DNA of 64,000 bases from Elymus sibiricus (GCA_039707655.1 CM077671.1:367934720-367998719), one strand, 5' to 3'; positions 1 to 12,198 are shown, counted from the stretch's first letter. Numbers and translations: made by a program. The notes: generated from the sequence alone by a model not told the origin.

Positions 1-3000
1 CAAGGAGGGAAACATCATGGATGGCAAGCCAGTTGCTGCTCCAGTAAAGAAACCCAAGGTTGAACCCAAACCCGAGACTGAGTGCTTCTATTATGAGGAG
101 AACGATCGCTGAAGCGGAACAACCCTAGATACTTGGTAGATAAGAAGGCTGGCAACGTCAATGGAAGTATATTTGATATACGTATTATTGATGTGTACCT
201 TACTAGTACTCCTAGTAGCACCTGGGTATTAGATACCGGTTCAGTTGCTAAATGTTGGTAACTCGAAATAAAAGCTACGGAATGAACGGAGACTAGCTAA
301 GGGCGAGGTGACGATGTGTGTTGGAAGTGTTTCCAAGGTTGATGTGATCACCATCGCACGCTCCCTCTACCTTCGGGATTAGTGTTGAGCCTAAATGTTA
401 TTTGGTGTTTGTGTTGAGCATGAACATGATTGGATCGTGTTTATTGCAATACGGTTATTCATTTAAGTCAGAGAATAATGGTTATTCTGTTTACATGAAT
501 AATACCTTCAATGGTCATGCATCCAATGTGAATGGTTCATTGAATCTCGATCGTAGTGATACACATGTTCATAATATTGATGCCAAAAGATGCAAAGTTA
601 ATAATGATAGTACCACATACTTGTGGCACTGCCACTAAAGGTCATATTGGTGTAAAGCGCATGCAGAAACTCCATGCTGATGGATCTTTGGACTCACTCG
701 ATTTCGAATCGGTTGAGACATGCGGGCCATGCCTCATGGGCAAGATGACTAAAACCCCGTTTTCCGGCTTGATGGAGCGGGCAAGTGACTTATTGGAAAT
801 GATACATGTTGATGTATGCGGTCCAATGAGTGTTGAAGCGTGCGGTGGATATCGCTATTTTCTTACCTTCACTGATGATTTGATTAGATATGGGGATATT
901 TACTTAATGAAACACAAGTCTGAAACGTTTGAAAAGTTCAAACAAATTCAGAGTGAAGTTTAAGATCATCGTGACAAGAAGATAAAATGTCTACGATATG
1001 ATCGTGGAGGTAAATATCTGAGTTACGAGTTTGGTATGCAACTTAAGACAATGTGGAAATTGTTTCACAACTCACGCCACCTGGAACACCATAGTGTGAT
1101 GGTGTGTCCGAACGTCGTAGTCGTGCTCTATTGGATATGGTGCAAACTATGATGTCTCTTATCGATTTGCCACTATCGTTTTGGAGTTATGCATTAGAGA
1201 CAACTACATTCACTTTAAATAGGGCACCATCTAAGTCCGTTGAGATGACACCGTATGAATTTTGGTTTGGCAGAAACCTAAGCTGTCATTTCTTAGAGTT
1301 TGGGAATGCGACGCTTATGTCTGATAAGCTCGATCCCAAAGCGGAAAAATGCATCTTCATAGGATACCCTAAGGAAACAGTTGGGTATACCTTCTATCTC
1401 AGATCCAAGGGCAAAGTGTTTGTTGCTAAAAACGGGTCCTTTCTCGAGAAAGAGTTTCTCTCGAAAGAATTGTGTGGGATGAAGGTAGAACTTGATGAGG
1501 TTATTGAACCGTCACTTCAGTTGGATGGTAGCACGACACAGAAAGATGTTTCTGTGGCGCCTACACCGAATGAAGAGGAAGTTAATGATGATGATCATGA
1601 CACTTCGGATCAAGTTACTACCGAACCTCGTAGGCCGACAAGAACTCGTACCGCCTCTGAGTGGTACGTCAATCCTGTCTTGGAGGTCATGTTGTTAGAC
1701 AATGGTGAACCTACGAGCTATGAAGAAGTGATGGTGGGCCCGGATTCCAACAAATGGCTAGGAGCCATGAAATCCGAGAAAGGATCCATGTATGAAAACC
1801 AAGTATGGACTTTGGTAGACTTACCCGTTGAACGGCGGGCCGTTGAGTACAAATGGGCCTTTAAGAAGAAGACAGACACTGATGGTAAATGTCACCATTT
1901 ATAAAGCTCGACTTGTCGCAAAGAAGTTTTCGACAAGTTCAAGGAGTTGACTACGATGAGACTTTCTCACCCGTAGCGATGCTAAAAGTCTGTTGGAATT
2001 ATGTTAGCAGTTGCTGCATTTTTCGATTATGAAATCTGGCAGATGGATGTCAAAACATCATTTCCTAAAACGGTTTCCTTGAGGAAAGGTTGTATGTGAT
2101 ACAACCGGAAGGTTTTGTCAGTCCTAAGGATGCTAAAATGTATGCAAGCTCCATCGATCCTTTTATGGACTGGAGCAAGCATCTCGGAGTTGGAATATAC
2201 GCTTTGATGAGATGATCAAAGTTTTTGGGTCTATACAAAGTTTATGAGAAACTTGTATTTACAATAAAGTGAGTGGGAGCACTATAGAATTTCTGATAAG
2301 TATATGTGAATGACATATTGTTGATCGGAAATGATGTAGAATTTCTGGAAAGCATAAAGGGTTGTTTGAAAGGAGTTTTTCAAAGGAAGACCTGGAATGA
2401 AGCGACTTAAATATTGGGCATCAGGATCTATAAAAATAGATCAAGACGTCTGATAAGACTTTCAATGAGTACATACCTTGACAAGATTTTGAAAGAGTTC
2501 AAAATGGATCAGTCAAAGAAAGAGTTCTTGCCTGATTTATAAGGTGTGGAGTTGAGTGAGACTCAAAGCTCGACCACGGCAGAAGAAAGAGAAAGGACAA
2601 AGGTCGTCCCCTATGCCTTATCCATCGGCTCTGTATAGTATGCCATGCTGTGTACCGCACCTGGTGTGTGCCTTGCCATGAGTCTGTCAAGGGGTACAAG
2701 AGTGATCCCGGAGTGGATCACTGGACAGCGGTCAAAATTATCCTTAGTAACTAGAGGACTAAGGAAATGTTTCTCGATTATGGAGGTGACAAAGAGTTCG
2801 TCTTAAAGGGTTACGTCGATGCAAGCCTTGACACCAATCCGGATGACTCTGAGTAGCAATCTAGATACGTATAGTGGAGCAACCATTTCGAATAGCTCCA
2901 AGTGGAGCATGGTAGCAGCATCTACAGTATGACATATAGATTTGCAAAGAACACACGGATCTAAATGTTGTAGACCGTTGACTAAAACCTCTCTCACATG

Positions 3001-3030
3001 CAAAACATGATCGAACCCCAGAACTCATTG
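1..3030 (+). pseudogene. Decayed copia gag-pol of element A
   Basis: Remnants of the usual copia polyprotein appear in order. A gag zinc-knuckle region at about 80-130 has lost its second cysteine and runs into TGA/TAG stops. A protease DTG-type motif lies near 230. A GAG-pre-integrase stretch and integrase start are open from 556 to 963, and integrase and linker from 1104 to 1904. Reverse transcriptase and RNase H follow in broken frames to about 3030. A TAG lies at 2636-2638, and about 230 bp of the RNase H core seen in element 2 is missing near 2850-2930. It cannot encode a working polyprotein. Identity rests on alignment with the more intact copy at 46659-50636. Confidence 0.9.
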
Positions 3031-3091
3031 GGTGTTAGATTCATAACAATGTAAATCACATAGCGATGTGAGCTAAATTATTGACTCTAGT

Positions 3092-3104
3092 GCAAGTGGG
3101 AGAC
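3092..3104 (+). other. Polypurine tract of element A
   Basis: The purine-rich stretch AAGTGGGAGAC stands directly before the LTR start TGTTGG, the expected position of the plus-strand primer in LTR retroelements. The same tract precedes the 3' LTRs of elements 2 and 3. Confidence 0.8.
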
Positions 3105-4793
3105 TGTTGGAAATATGCCCTAGAGGCAATAATAAATTAGTTATTATCATATTTCCTTGTTCATGGTAATCGTTTATTATCCATGCTATAATTGTATTGA
3201 TTGGAAACTCAAATACATGTGTGGGTACATAGACAATACTGTGTCCCTAGTATGCCTCTAATAGACTAGCTCGTTGATCAAAGATGGTCAAGGTTTCCTA
3301 GCCATAGACATGAGATGTCATTTCATAACGGGATCACATCATTAGGAGAATGATGTGATGGACAAGACCCAAACTATGAACGTAGCATATGGTCGTGTCA
3401 GTTTATTGCTATTGTTTCTGCATGTCAAAGTATCTGTTCCTATGACCATGAGATCATGCAACTCACTGACACCGGAGGAATACCTTGTGTGTATCAAACG
3501 TCGCAACGTAACTGGGCGACTATAAAGATGCTCTACAGGTGTCTCCAAAGGTGTCTGTTGAGTGGGCATGGATCAAGACTGGGATTTGTTACTCCGTGTG
3601 ACGGAGAGGTATCTAAGGGCCCACTCAGTAATACAACATCACAATAAGCCTTGCAAGCAAAGTGACTAAAGTGTTAGCCACAGGATCTTGTATTACGAGA
3701 CGAGTAAAGAGACTTGCCGGTAACGAGATTGAACTAGGTATAGAGATACCGACGATCGAATCTCCGGCAAGTAACATACCGAAGAACAAAGGGAACAACA
3801 TACGGGATTAACTGAATCCTTGACATAGAGGTTCAACCGATAAAGATCTTCGTAGAATATGTAGGAACCAATATGGGCATCCAGGTCCCGCTATTGGTTA
3901 TTGACCGTAGAGGTGTCTCGGTCATGTCTACATAGTTCTCGAACCCGCAGGGTCTGCACACTTAACGTTCGGTGACGTTTCGGTAGTATTGAGATATATG
4001 TGTTGGTGACTGAAGGTTGTTCGGAGTCCCGGATGATATCTCGGACATCACGAGGAGCTCCAGAATGGTCCAGAGGTAAAGATTTATATATAGGAAAGTG
4101 GTATTTGGGTTCCGGAAAAGTTTCGGATATTTCCGGTAGTGTACTGGGAGTGACGAATGGGTTCCGGGGGTCCACCGGGTGGGGCCCACCCACCCCGGGG
4201 CCACATGGGCCCAAGAGGTGGCGCACCAGCCCCTAATGGGCTGGGGAACCGACCCCATAAGGGCCCATATGCCCAAGAGGAAAAAAGGTGGAGATAGGAA
4301 GGAATAGGACTCCTTCCTAATATGAATCCACTTCCTAGTAGGAAGTGGATTGGACTCCTCCTTGCCCTGGTTCGGCCGACCCCTAGGGGAAACCCTAGGG
4401 AGGCTTGCTCCTCCCTCTCCCTCCTATATATACTAGAGGAATAGAGCCCCAAAACCCACGGCCACTCGCTAGTTCTCTATTCTCTAGTTCCTCCACCAAA
4501 TAGATTCTGGTAGTGCTTAGGAGAAGCCCTGCCGGGATAAACCACCACCACGCCGTCGTGCTGCTGGAGATCTCATCTACCTCTACGCCCCCTCTTGCTG
4601 GATCAAGAAGGCGGAGATCGTCATCAGGCTGTATGTGTGCTGAACGCAGAGGTGCCGTCCGTTCGGCGCTAGATCGGGACGGATCGTGATTGGATCGCGG
4701 GACGGCTTGCGATTTGGATCGCGAAGACGTTCGACTACATCAACCGCATTTTTTAACGCTTCCCGCTTAGCGATCTAGAGGGGTATATAGATC
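3105..4793 (+). repeat. 3' LTR of copia element A, truncated
   Basis: It begins TGTTGGAAATATGCCC and follows the other copia LTRs of the window to about 4793, where homology ends in GATCC. About 90 bp of the U5 end, including the usual ...CCCCAACA terminus, is absent. A TATATATAC box at 4425-4433 is the likely LTR core promoter. The first few hundred bases resemble the LTRs of element 3, whereas the part around 4130-4260 (GGTTCCGGGGGTCCACCGGG) resembles those of element 2, so the LTR is a mosaic. Confidence 0.88.
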
Positions 4794-5017
4794 CACACGG
4801 TTCATTCACTAAAACCGAGTGCTTTCTAAACCATGGCCGATGACACCTACTGTGCGCAAAGTGAGTCATGCGTTCTGATTGGCCAAAACCCAAACCACAC
4901 GGATCATACGTTTGCACCGTAGGATTCACCCAGATCGAACAGGAGGCCTTATACCTCTCGTCAACACATATTGTGGAAGTTGGGATTTGATTTATATGCA
5001 CTAAATGCCCCGTAAAT
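4794..5017. repeat. 224-bp direct repeat, copy 1
   Basis: It starts CACACGGTTCATTCACTAAA and ends CCCCGTAAAT. It matches 6005-6228 at a constant offset of 1211 bases, with about 20 substitutions and no net length change. It lies at the left edge of the class II element. Confidence 0.9.
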
Positions 5018-6004
5018 GATAAAAAATATCAATCAAGCCCATAAATGAGCCAGACAATCAAACCTGGCGTATAATGATGATTGACTGTCGTGGGATACAA
5101 ATTGGAGGAGAGGCGATGAAGACACCGTCGATTGGAGTTCGATTTGCCACTTCTCCCTTAGGAACTATGATCCTTCTAGTGAGATGCTACGGTTTCCAAG
5201 GAGCGGTCATCGTAGCTTGTGCCAAAATTTACTAAAAAATTTCCACGGTGTCTCGAGATCACACCACGATGACACGCCGATTTTCGTGATTTTGTGAGTC
5301 CATTTGCATTTCCTGTAATTAAATTACCAACATTTACGCATCTCCCATCCGAAATCTTTGAAAATTCTTCTCATTCCTTGCACAAGGACAAAAATCACGC
5401 AAACGTGACACACAAATGATTTGTAAGAGATTCTTTGCCAGCATCCACGCGTAATTTATGTTGGGATTTTATTTATGCACTAATGCATGCATGGTAAATG
5501 CAAAAAATGCCTTAGATATAGCAAACGAGCCATGTAATCCACCAAACGATCAATAATAGGAGTACAATGATGTTTGCGTACCATGGGAAAAATTGAGGCG
5601 AAAGATGAGGTTGACACCGATTGGAGAGTCCGAAATGCCAACTCTACATTTGGAAACTATGATCCCTTCGTGTGAGATGCATTGGTTTTCAATGGGTCGT
5701 ACATCACAACATCCGCCAGACATTACCAAAAAAAATTCCACGGGGTATTTACATCATGCCACCATGACACACCCATTTTCATGATTTTCAGAATACATCT
5801 GAATTTCCTCCAATTCAATTACTAACAAGCCCAATGTTGGTGGAAAAAATGTCTTAAAATTAGCAAACAAGTCATGAAATGCGGCCGAAAATCAACACAG
5901 GGGTTAATAGGTGATTGTGTGCCGATGAAAATAATTCGAGGCGAAATGATGAAGTCACAAATTCATCTAAAATGAAAATATGATTGTTGTGCATAAACAA
6001 ATAG
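5018..6004. repeat. Degenerate repeats of the class II left flank
   Basis: No gene is seen. Diverged units of roughly 380-470 bp recur: phrases such as GATTGGAG, AACTATGATCC, GAGATGC, AATTTCCACGG and CGATTTTCGTGATTTT appear at about 5130-5290, again at 5620-5790, and a third partial unit starts near 5835. This fits the repeat-filled subterminal regions of large class II elements. Confidence 0.55.
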
Positions 6005-6228
6005 CACACGGTTCATTCACTAAAACCGTGTGCTTTCTAAACCGTGGCCGATGACACCTACTGCGCGCAAAGTGAGTCGTGCGTTCTGATTGGCCAAAAC
6101 CCAATCCACACGGATCGTACGTCTACACCGTAGGATTCACCCAGATCGAACGGCAGTCCTTATACCTCTCGTCAACACAAGTTGTTGAAGTTGGGATTTG
6201 ATTTATATGCACTAAATGCCCCGTAAAT
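6005..6228. repeat. 224-bp direct repeat, copy 2
   Basis: Second copy of 4794-5017. It begins CACACGGTTCATTCACTAAA and runs up to just upstream of the TATA box at 6255. Confidence 0.9.
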
Positions 6229-6254
6229 TTATGTTGCTTGTGCACACGGGTTAC

Positions 6255-6264
6255 TATATAAAAT
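6255..6264 (+). promoter_or_regulatory. TATA box of the class II element
   Basis: TATATAAAAT is followed by a GC-rich leader without an upstream gene. It lies about 700 bases before the TnpA-like ATG at 6966, in the right order for the promoter of that gene. Inferred from position and sequence only. Confidence 0.5.
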
Positions 6265-6279
6265 CGTTTGCATAGGCCT

Positions 6280-6965
6280 TTCCGCGGGGCTCACAGCGAT
6301 CTTTTTTCACCCTTTTCACCGAAGCCGCCAACATGCCCCGCCTTCCCTTCCCCCAAACCCGCGCCCTCCCCCGTTTCGCTGAATTGTCCGCGTATTCTAC
6401 CCAAACTCCATCGACAGCTAGCTCCCTCCCCCTCCCGTCCCCCAGATCCACACCAGAACCCTTTCCGGCGCCGTCGTGCTCAACCCGGCCGTGTACCCGC
6501 TTCCCGGCGTCAACCCTACCCTTCACTGCCGCTCCGAAACACGCGGCTGCCCACGCCTCGTCATCTTCATTTGCTTGCCAGCCGCCCTCGAGCATATCGA
6601 TCCTGTACCCGCGCCTCTCCTGCCGGATTTGCACGAAAAAACCGGTCAGTTGCTGCCCTCCATCGCGGTGAGGTCTATTATCTCGCGATCCCTTTTCCTA
6701 TTTGGTTCGGTTTGTCCCCAAAATGATTATAAAATAATGGAGAGCATATTTATGTTCATTATCTACCTTCTAACATATAAGTTGTATTTGTTCCAATTGG
6801 TTATTGTCGACTTACATATCATGTGCGCACAAGTCACATAAAATGAACAGATTAGCCATGCATTTCCAAATGATCACATGACATGTTTGGACAGCTAGCT
6901 GCCAAGCTGTTACATTTTATTTATTATTAGCCCCCTTTTCTGAATTTCGCATGTGTCCTCTGTAG
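6280..6965 (+). other. Spliced 5' leader of the TnpA-like gene
   Basis: A GC-rich, probably untranslated exon runs to about 6667. It is followed by a likely intron, 6668-6965, with donor GTGAGG and acceptor CTGTAG directly before ATG 6966. The intron is AT-rich and the exon GC-rich, as is usual in grass genes. Long open frames in the leader overlap in several registers and look like a side effect of GC content. Confidence 0.45.
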
Positions 6966-8199
6966 ATGTCTATTAGCAGCGACGACAGTCATACTTCTGC
7001 CGAAGTATCTTTATCTGAGTCCGAAGCCAACATGTCTGCAACAGATGATCGTGTATCAAGAAATGATGAACGGGATAGAGCTGCCACAAACACCGTTCCG
7101 GTCAAGAGCCAGGAGAGCGCTCCAAGAAAGCCCACACACCAGCCTAAAGGTGTATACGAAGTAACTGACATCGATTTGAAGTCTTGGGCTACAACTAAAC
7201 CAGATAAAGCATGCACGAGGTTCAAGAGTGTGTTTGGATTTGTTGGCAGGGCAAGGCTCAACATTAATCTGTCGGGGTTTCGGAAGGCTAGTACAGAAAC
7301 ACGATAGAGGATAGTCCAGGAGATCATGGCGCACTTCAACGTTCCTAAGGAGTGGAGAGAGCAGGTGCAACACGCTGCAGTGAAGAAGGCCAGGGATGCT
7401 TGGAGAAACTGGAAGCATGTGTTGTAGAAGAAGTTCTTGAGTCAAGCCAAGGACCCAATCCCATCATACCCCCAAATTACAAAGGAAGAGTGGACAGAAT
7501 TCAAAAGGGTCAGGGCCAGTGAAGAGTTTATTAAGAAGAGTGCCATGCAATCGGAGCTTGAGAAGATGAACACACACACCCATTGTAACAACCCAAAAAT
7601 CGGGTTATCGATTTTTGTGTTGTTATTCCTTCCTAGCTTTTTCTCTCCCGAATTTTTCCTCAGGAATTTGGCAAGTGACCAGGTGAATCCAGTCATTCCC
7701 CAACCTCTTAGTGCCTTGCCCATGCTCTTGTGCTAGTCAACCCTCCGTCAGTAAACCCCGAACCTCATCCAAACCCTAGTTCCGAAATATTGGAACTGGA
7801 AATCCTGCCTTTGTGTTTACAAAGGAGCTATCGTTTCCCTTGCTTTGTTAATTCTCCCAAAATTTCCAGAGACCCTCCTTCTCTCATAAACCCTAGATGT
7901 GCAAAATTATTGCTAAGTCCTATGCAATATTTTCCCTCTAGAATTAATTCCTTTTTCTGCTTTTCTGAGGAATTAAATCCAGGAAAATATCTATCCATCT
8001 TCAAAGATCATGAGAACTTGTGGAGATGTTTTTTTTTGTTATCATATTAAGCTCTCACAAAAATATTGGCCATAATTAAATAGTGGAAATTGCATTTTCC
8101 TATTTAAAGCCAATATTTCAATTTGGGGCCTTTCCAAAGGAACTACCATTTTGGTAGCTAGGAAAAATCCCAAACAATTTGTGGAGCTTCTCATATCCA

Positions 8200-9000
8200 T
8201 ATCTTCATCAATTCCATCAAAATGTCATGTTCCCCAATTCAAGTTTTGAGCACCACATCCATTTGCAAATTCTGTCCAGATTTCCTATTTGCAAAGGAAG
8301 TGCATGATTCCTTGATCTTATTGGGCTAAAATTTTGCAGGGTAATTTATTATGATAAATTACCCTTGTACCCCAAAAATTAGCCCATTCCATCTAGCCAA
8401 TCTTCCTCAGCAAATTATCCAAGTTTCTGCTCACATTGGAGCACTGTGAAGGAAGTACCATTTCTAATTATGCAAATGGCATGAAACTTTTACAATGACT
8501 CCATATGCCTAAATCATTGCTCTCTTCCAAATTTGGGCCATTTTCATCTAGCCAATTCCTCAGAACCATCTGGTTTCTATTTCTGTCCAGTCTGGCACTT
8601 TGTAAAGGAAGTGCTTGATTGCTTGATTCAATTAAGCTGAAATTTGTCATGGTAGTGCATATTGATATATCACCACTGTAAACCAAAAATCAGCTCAACC
8701 CTCCAAACCCATCTTTTTCTATAATTTTCTCAAGTTTCTGACCAAATTGCATCTCTGTGAAGGAAGTACCATCATAGATGATCAATTTGATCTGAAACTT
8801 GTTCAGCTATCTCTCATGACCAAATCATAACCCTACACCAAAAATCATCCAAGTCCATCTAGCCATTTGACCCCAGCATCATCATTTCCAAATCTGGTCA
8901 GATTGCCACTTTGCAAAGGAAGTAGCATTTTGCTTTGCCCATTTGAGCTGAGACTTTGCCGAGATAGTGACCTTAGTAGATGATCAACCCCTGCCCCAGA
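8200..9000 (+). repeat. Five 155-156 bp modules inside the LARD LTR
   Basis: The core AAAGGAAGT or GAAGGAAGT occurs at 8293, 8448, 8604, 8759 and 8915, spacings of 155, 156, 155 and 156. Each is followed by a similar pattern (CATGATT or CCAT..., GCTGAAA or GCTAAAA, ATATCACC-like). The 3' LTR keeps the identical spacing at 15349, 15504, 15660, 15815 and 15971. Confidence 0.85.
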
Positions 9001-9434
9001 TCAGGCCAAGGTGAGCACTGTGGTGGCCACACCACAGCCCAAACAGGTTGCTGTTGGCAACTATTTGACCTTGGTCCAGTCAACTCAGACCTCTCCAGAG
9101 CTAGCCAGATGCATAGGTCAACTCAGCGTTGCGTGGAGAACCTCCTAGACATATTTTGGCCTCGTGTGCTGCGTGGCAACGCCCTGGCCGCGTGGTGACC
9201 ACGCCAGACGCAGCCAAACCGGTGCTCTGTGCGATTGGACCCTTCGGGAGCTCCTCTCCAGCGAGCTCCAGCCTGTTCAGCAGCGTCGTAGAGCCCCCCA
9301 TTGCGTGCGTGAACCATCCAGAGACCTCTCCCCGTCGTCTTCTTGCCGCGGACGGCCGTCCCGACCACCGGATCGCCGCCACGGCGATGAGCTTCTCGGA
9401 GCTTCGCCGCCGTCGCGTAGTCCTTCCCATCTGC

Positions 9435-9443
9435 TATAAATAG
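9435..9443 (+). promoter_or_regulatory. TATA box in the LARD 5' LTR
   Basis: TATAAATAG sits in a GC-rich stretch, with CTCACCAGCGAGCAGCC-like leader sequence about 30 bases downstream, a good layout for the LTR transcription start. The matching segment is missing from the 3' LTR. Confidence 0.7.
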
Positions 9444-11818
9444 GGAGTCCTCGAGCCATCTCCTCACCAGCGAGCAGCCCCAGTCCTTCGTAGTGGCCGA
9501 GGCCCTGCCGCCGGCGTCCGCGAGGAATCCGAGCCCCGGACCCTTCCTCTCCGTCCCATCGTCGTCCGCAGCCTTCCCAGGCACTTGCGGAACCGCCGCC
9601 GTCTCCGTTTTAGCTAGGGAAGTGCCGCCCCTAGCACCCGTCTGCCGCCGTCCTCTGGTCAACGGCTGCAGCGCCACCGGCCGATTCCCGAGCTCCGGCG
9701 ACCACCGGTAGGTGCGGCCGAGCACCCCGAGCCTGCCCCGCCCCTCCTCAGGCGCCGCCATGACCCCGCGCGTCGGCATCGAGCCCGGCTAGCGCCGGCT
9801 CCGCCCTCTGTCGCGGGCTAGGAGACGACCAGGAGGAGAGAGGAAGGAGATGCCGTGGGCCCCGCTTGTCACCCTCTCAGCGTTGACCCAGCCAGTTTTA
9901 AATGAAAACGTATTGTCCAAAATTTGTTTTCTGTTATCGGAAGCGTACTCTGGAAAATGCGCTTTCGTTTTTCCAGCCGGCTGCCGAAGTAGTTAATTAA
10001 TGAACGTTCACTCGTTAAGGACTAAGGTGGACAGTTTTTGTCTATTTTAATGCCTAACGAATGAACGTTCGTATCTCCGCAACCGTAGCTCCGATCGAGG
10101 TAAAACCAACGCCCACGTTTTCGTCTCGTCGAGCCCGTTCCGATAGCACCATTTTTATAATATGTTTACACAGTAGAAATAACCATTTTGCCCTTGCCCT
10201 ATATCTGTTTCCTCTGTGAGAGAACCCTTTCCGACGAATTCTTTTGCGAGGTGATCTCACTTCTTCCCGGCGAATTCATCGACCCTCAGGCAAGCCAACC
10301 TCTTACCATGAGCTCCAGACTTACGTGATGACTTTGCTTGCACCTGTGTGTTTATCTGTATCGCCTGTTAGTCTACATTTGCATACACCGGTGGTGACAT
10401 CGGTATTAGACACTAGTATTTCCTTTCATCTAGTGCCATGTCTTACTTCCATATTGCCATGCTAATAATAATGATATTGTTAATAGCATTGCCATGTTAG
10501 TACTATGGTTGATCTCATGCCATGACTATCAGTACTATGATCTTGCTATGGTAGCACTTATTATTGTAAGTGGAATAGTACGATGATGGATATGTTGAGT
10601 GGAATGAATAAAAGGATATTTAGTTGGTTGATCTTGAGTCACCTGTCCGGGCTTATCCGTGCAACCACATTTGCCGGTATGGGACGGTCTTGACTTGGTC
10701 TGATCGCGTGCTCTTTTATCGGTACCACCAAAGAGGGAAGGTTATGCGCTACGCTGGCCCGGTAGGCGGCGATAACCTTGTGAGCCTAGATGAGTTATGT
10801 GGTTATGTGCGCACGTCCAAGTTTGGGACAGATAGTCCCCGTTTGGGACTATTTAGTTTGGCCACGACGGTGGCAGGTGTCATGAGGACACAGGGGCCAC
10901 CCAAGGCAGGCCTCCGGGGGAGGCTGAATGCCGGTGGTACGATGAGAGAGTCACGGGTCAGACAAGTTTCGTTGGAGCAACGCTGTTCCACCCGAGTGGG
11001 ATCATGAGGCTAGGTGCTCCATGGTGTGGGTAAAGTGCGCAACCTCTGCAGAGTGTAAAAATCTATTCGAATAGCCGCGTCCACGGTATTAGACAGCCCG
11101 TCCAGACCTCACTAGGTGGTCAACCGTAATAATGATGATAAAGATGGAAGAACTCATCTTGGGTAGACATCAGATGATGTCAGGAATATGATATGTTGGC
11201 CAAGGGATGGCTATATGATGAGTGGTCGGATGACCACATGATTTGGATTGGATTTGAGTCAGTCAGGTTGGATCATGAGTCTTTTGAGGGTTGTGGGACA
11301 ACCCAGAGGAAAGTAAGTTGGTATTCGGTACAGTAAGCACTCTAAGCACTTGATGTGTTCATTGCCATGTTATGCAGATTATATGCCTGATTCATGTTTT
11401 CCTGTTTATTCCATGCCATGTTTAGAATAAATTCTTATTTAAGTATAGGACTTGCTTTGTCATCTGCTTGTTTGGATGCTATGTATTTGGTTGTCTTGCG
11501 AGTACATTCAAAGTACTCACCTGGCCTTGCACGTGGCCAGTTGCAGGAGAAGATCCGTCGTGCTAGATCGTAACCTAGCCAGTCCTGTGCGTTATGGAGC
11601 CCAGCCAGAGACATCGTGACCGCTGAACCAAGACCTCTGCTACCCTTTAGTTAGCCTTGGAGCTATGTAATATTGTTGTAAGCAACAGTATTGTAAAACT
11701 CCATTATAATTAATAAAGCCATTTTGTGCCTGGAATTGCTGTATCATGTCCTTGACGTGCGCCAGGTCTTATCCTGGGGCTGGCATGCGTCGGCCCTCTA
11801 TCGGGGTGCCACAAGACT

Positions 11819-11834
11819 TGGTATCAGAGCCAGG
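11819..11834 (+). other. Primer binding site of the LARD element
   Basis: TGGTATCAGAGCCAGG lies five bases after the LTR end. It is complementary to the 3' end of initiator tRNA-Met, the usual primer of plant LTR retroelements. Confidence 0.9.
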
Positions 11835-12101
11835 TTGGCTATAGGTTACCCTAGCACCAAACCAACCCCTATCCCCAACCGGTAGTGAGCCCAATAGATT
11901 TGACCCGTCTCTGGCATCCGACATGGCCACTGTGGATCAACAGGCGGCGCAGTCGGAATGGACGTGACCCTACCCAGCTGTCCGCCCACCCAGCCACTCT
12001 AGATTGGACCGTGACCCTATTTAGTTGTCGGCCGTGCCGGTGTATCTTCTACCCGGCACGAGAAGGATCCACGTCATGCTGGTGTGTTCCAACCGACTGC
12101 C

Positions 12102-12109
12102 TATTTAAG
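12102..12109 (+). promoter_or_regulatory. TATA-like box before the LARD ORF
   Basis: TATTTAAG stands 97 bases upstream of the ATG at 12199, inside the internal region and separate from the LTR promoter. The spacing suits a plant gene with a short leader. Confidence 0.45.
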
Positions 12110-12198
12110 CCCCTCCCATCTGCGAGTCGTGGCCCTCTCCATTCAGTAAGCCAGAACCCTGCAAGAGAACCCAGGCTAGTATCCTTAAACCAGTAGCC

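Larger units (their letters stand above)
1..4793 (+). mobile_element. Copia element A (BARE/Angela-like), partial
   Basis: This is the 3' part of a Ty1/copia LTR retrotransposon: internal region 1-3104, a purine tract, then a 3' LTR from 3105. The 5' LTR and 5' internal part lie outside the window. The LTR start and the sequence order match the BARE/Angela/WIS type known in Triticeae; the exact family name is not certain. The internal region aligns throughout with 54552-57677 of element 3 and shares its lesions. The LTR stops at about 4793, where the class II element begins, so it lacks its U5 end. Confidence 0.9.
7584..11813 (+). repeat. 5' LTR of the LARD element (4230 bp)
   Basis: The LTR has an AT-rich first part with five degenerate modules spaced 155-156 bases apart (8293-9000), a GC-rich middle (9200-9850) with the core promoter TATAAATAG at 9435-9443, and a less biased end. 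Open frames in the GC-rich middle run on both strands in several registers and are not genes. Confidence 0.95.

Noticed and set aside
3891..4452. Frames of about 100-120 codons in copia LTRs (also near 44377-44910, 51481-51786, 58463-58919, 60494-61009)
   Set aside because: They recur at the same place in every LTR copy, overlap on both strands and lack any protein family pattern.
4806..4812. CACTA string as a possible transposon terminus
   Set aside because: It lies inside a repeated segment that occurs twice, and no inverted partner or 3-bp duplication was found.
9101..9779. Long minus-strand frames (up to 218 codons) in the GC-rich part of the LARD 5' LTR
   Set aside because: They lie wholly in the LTR, overlap in several frames on both strands, and are broken by the deletion in the other LTR.
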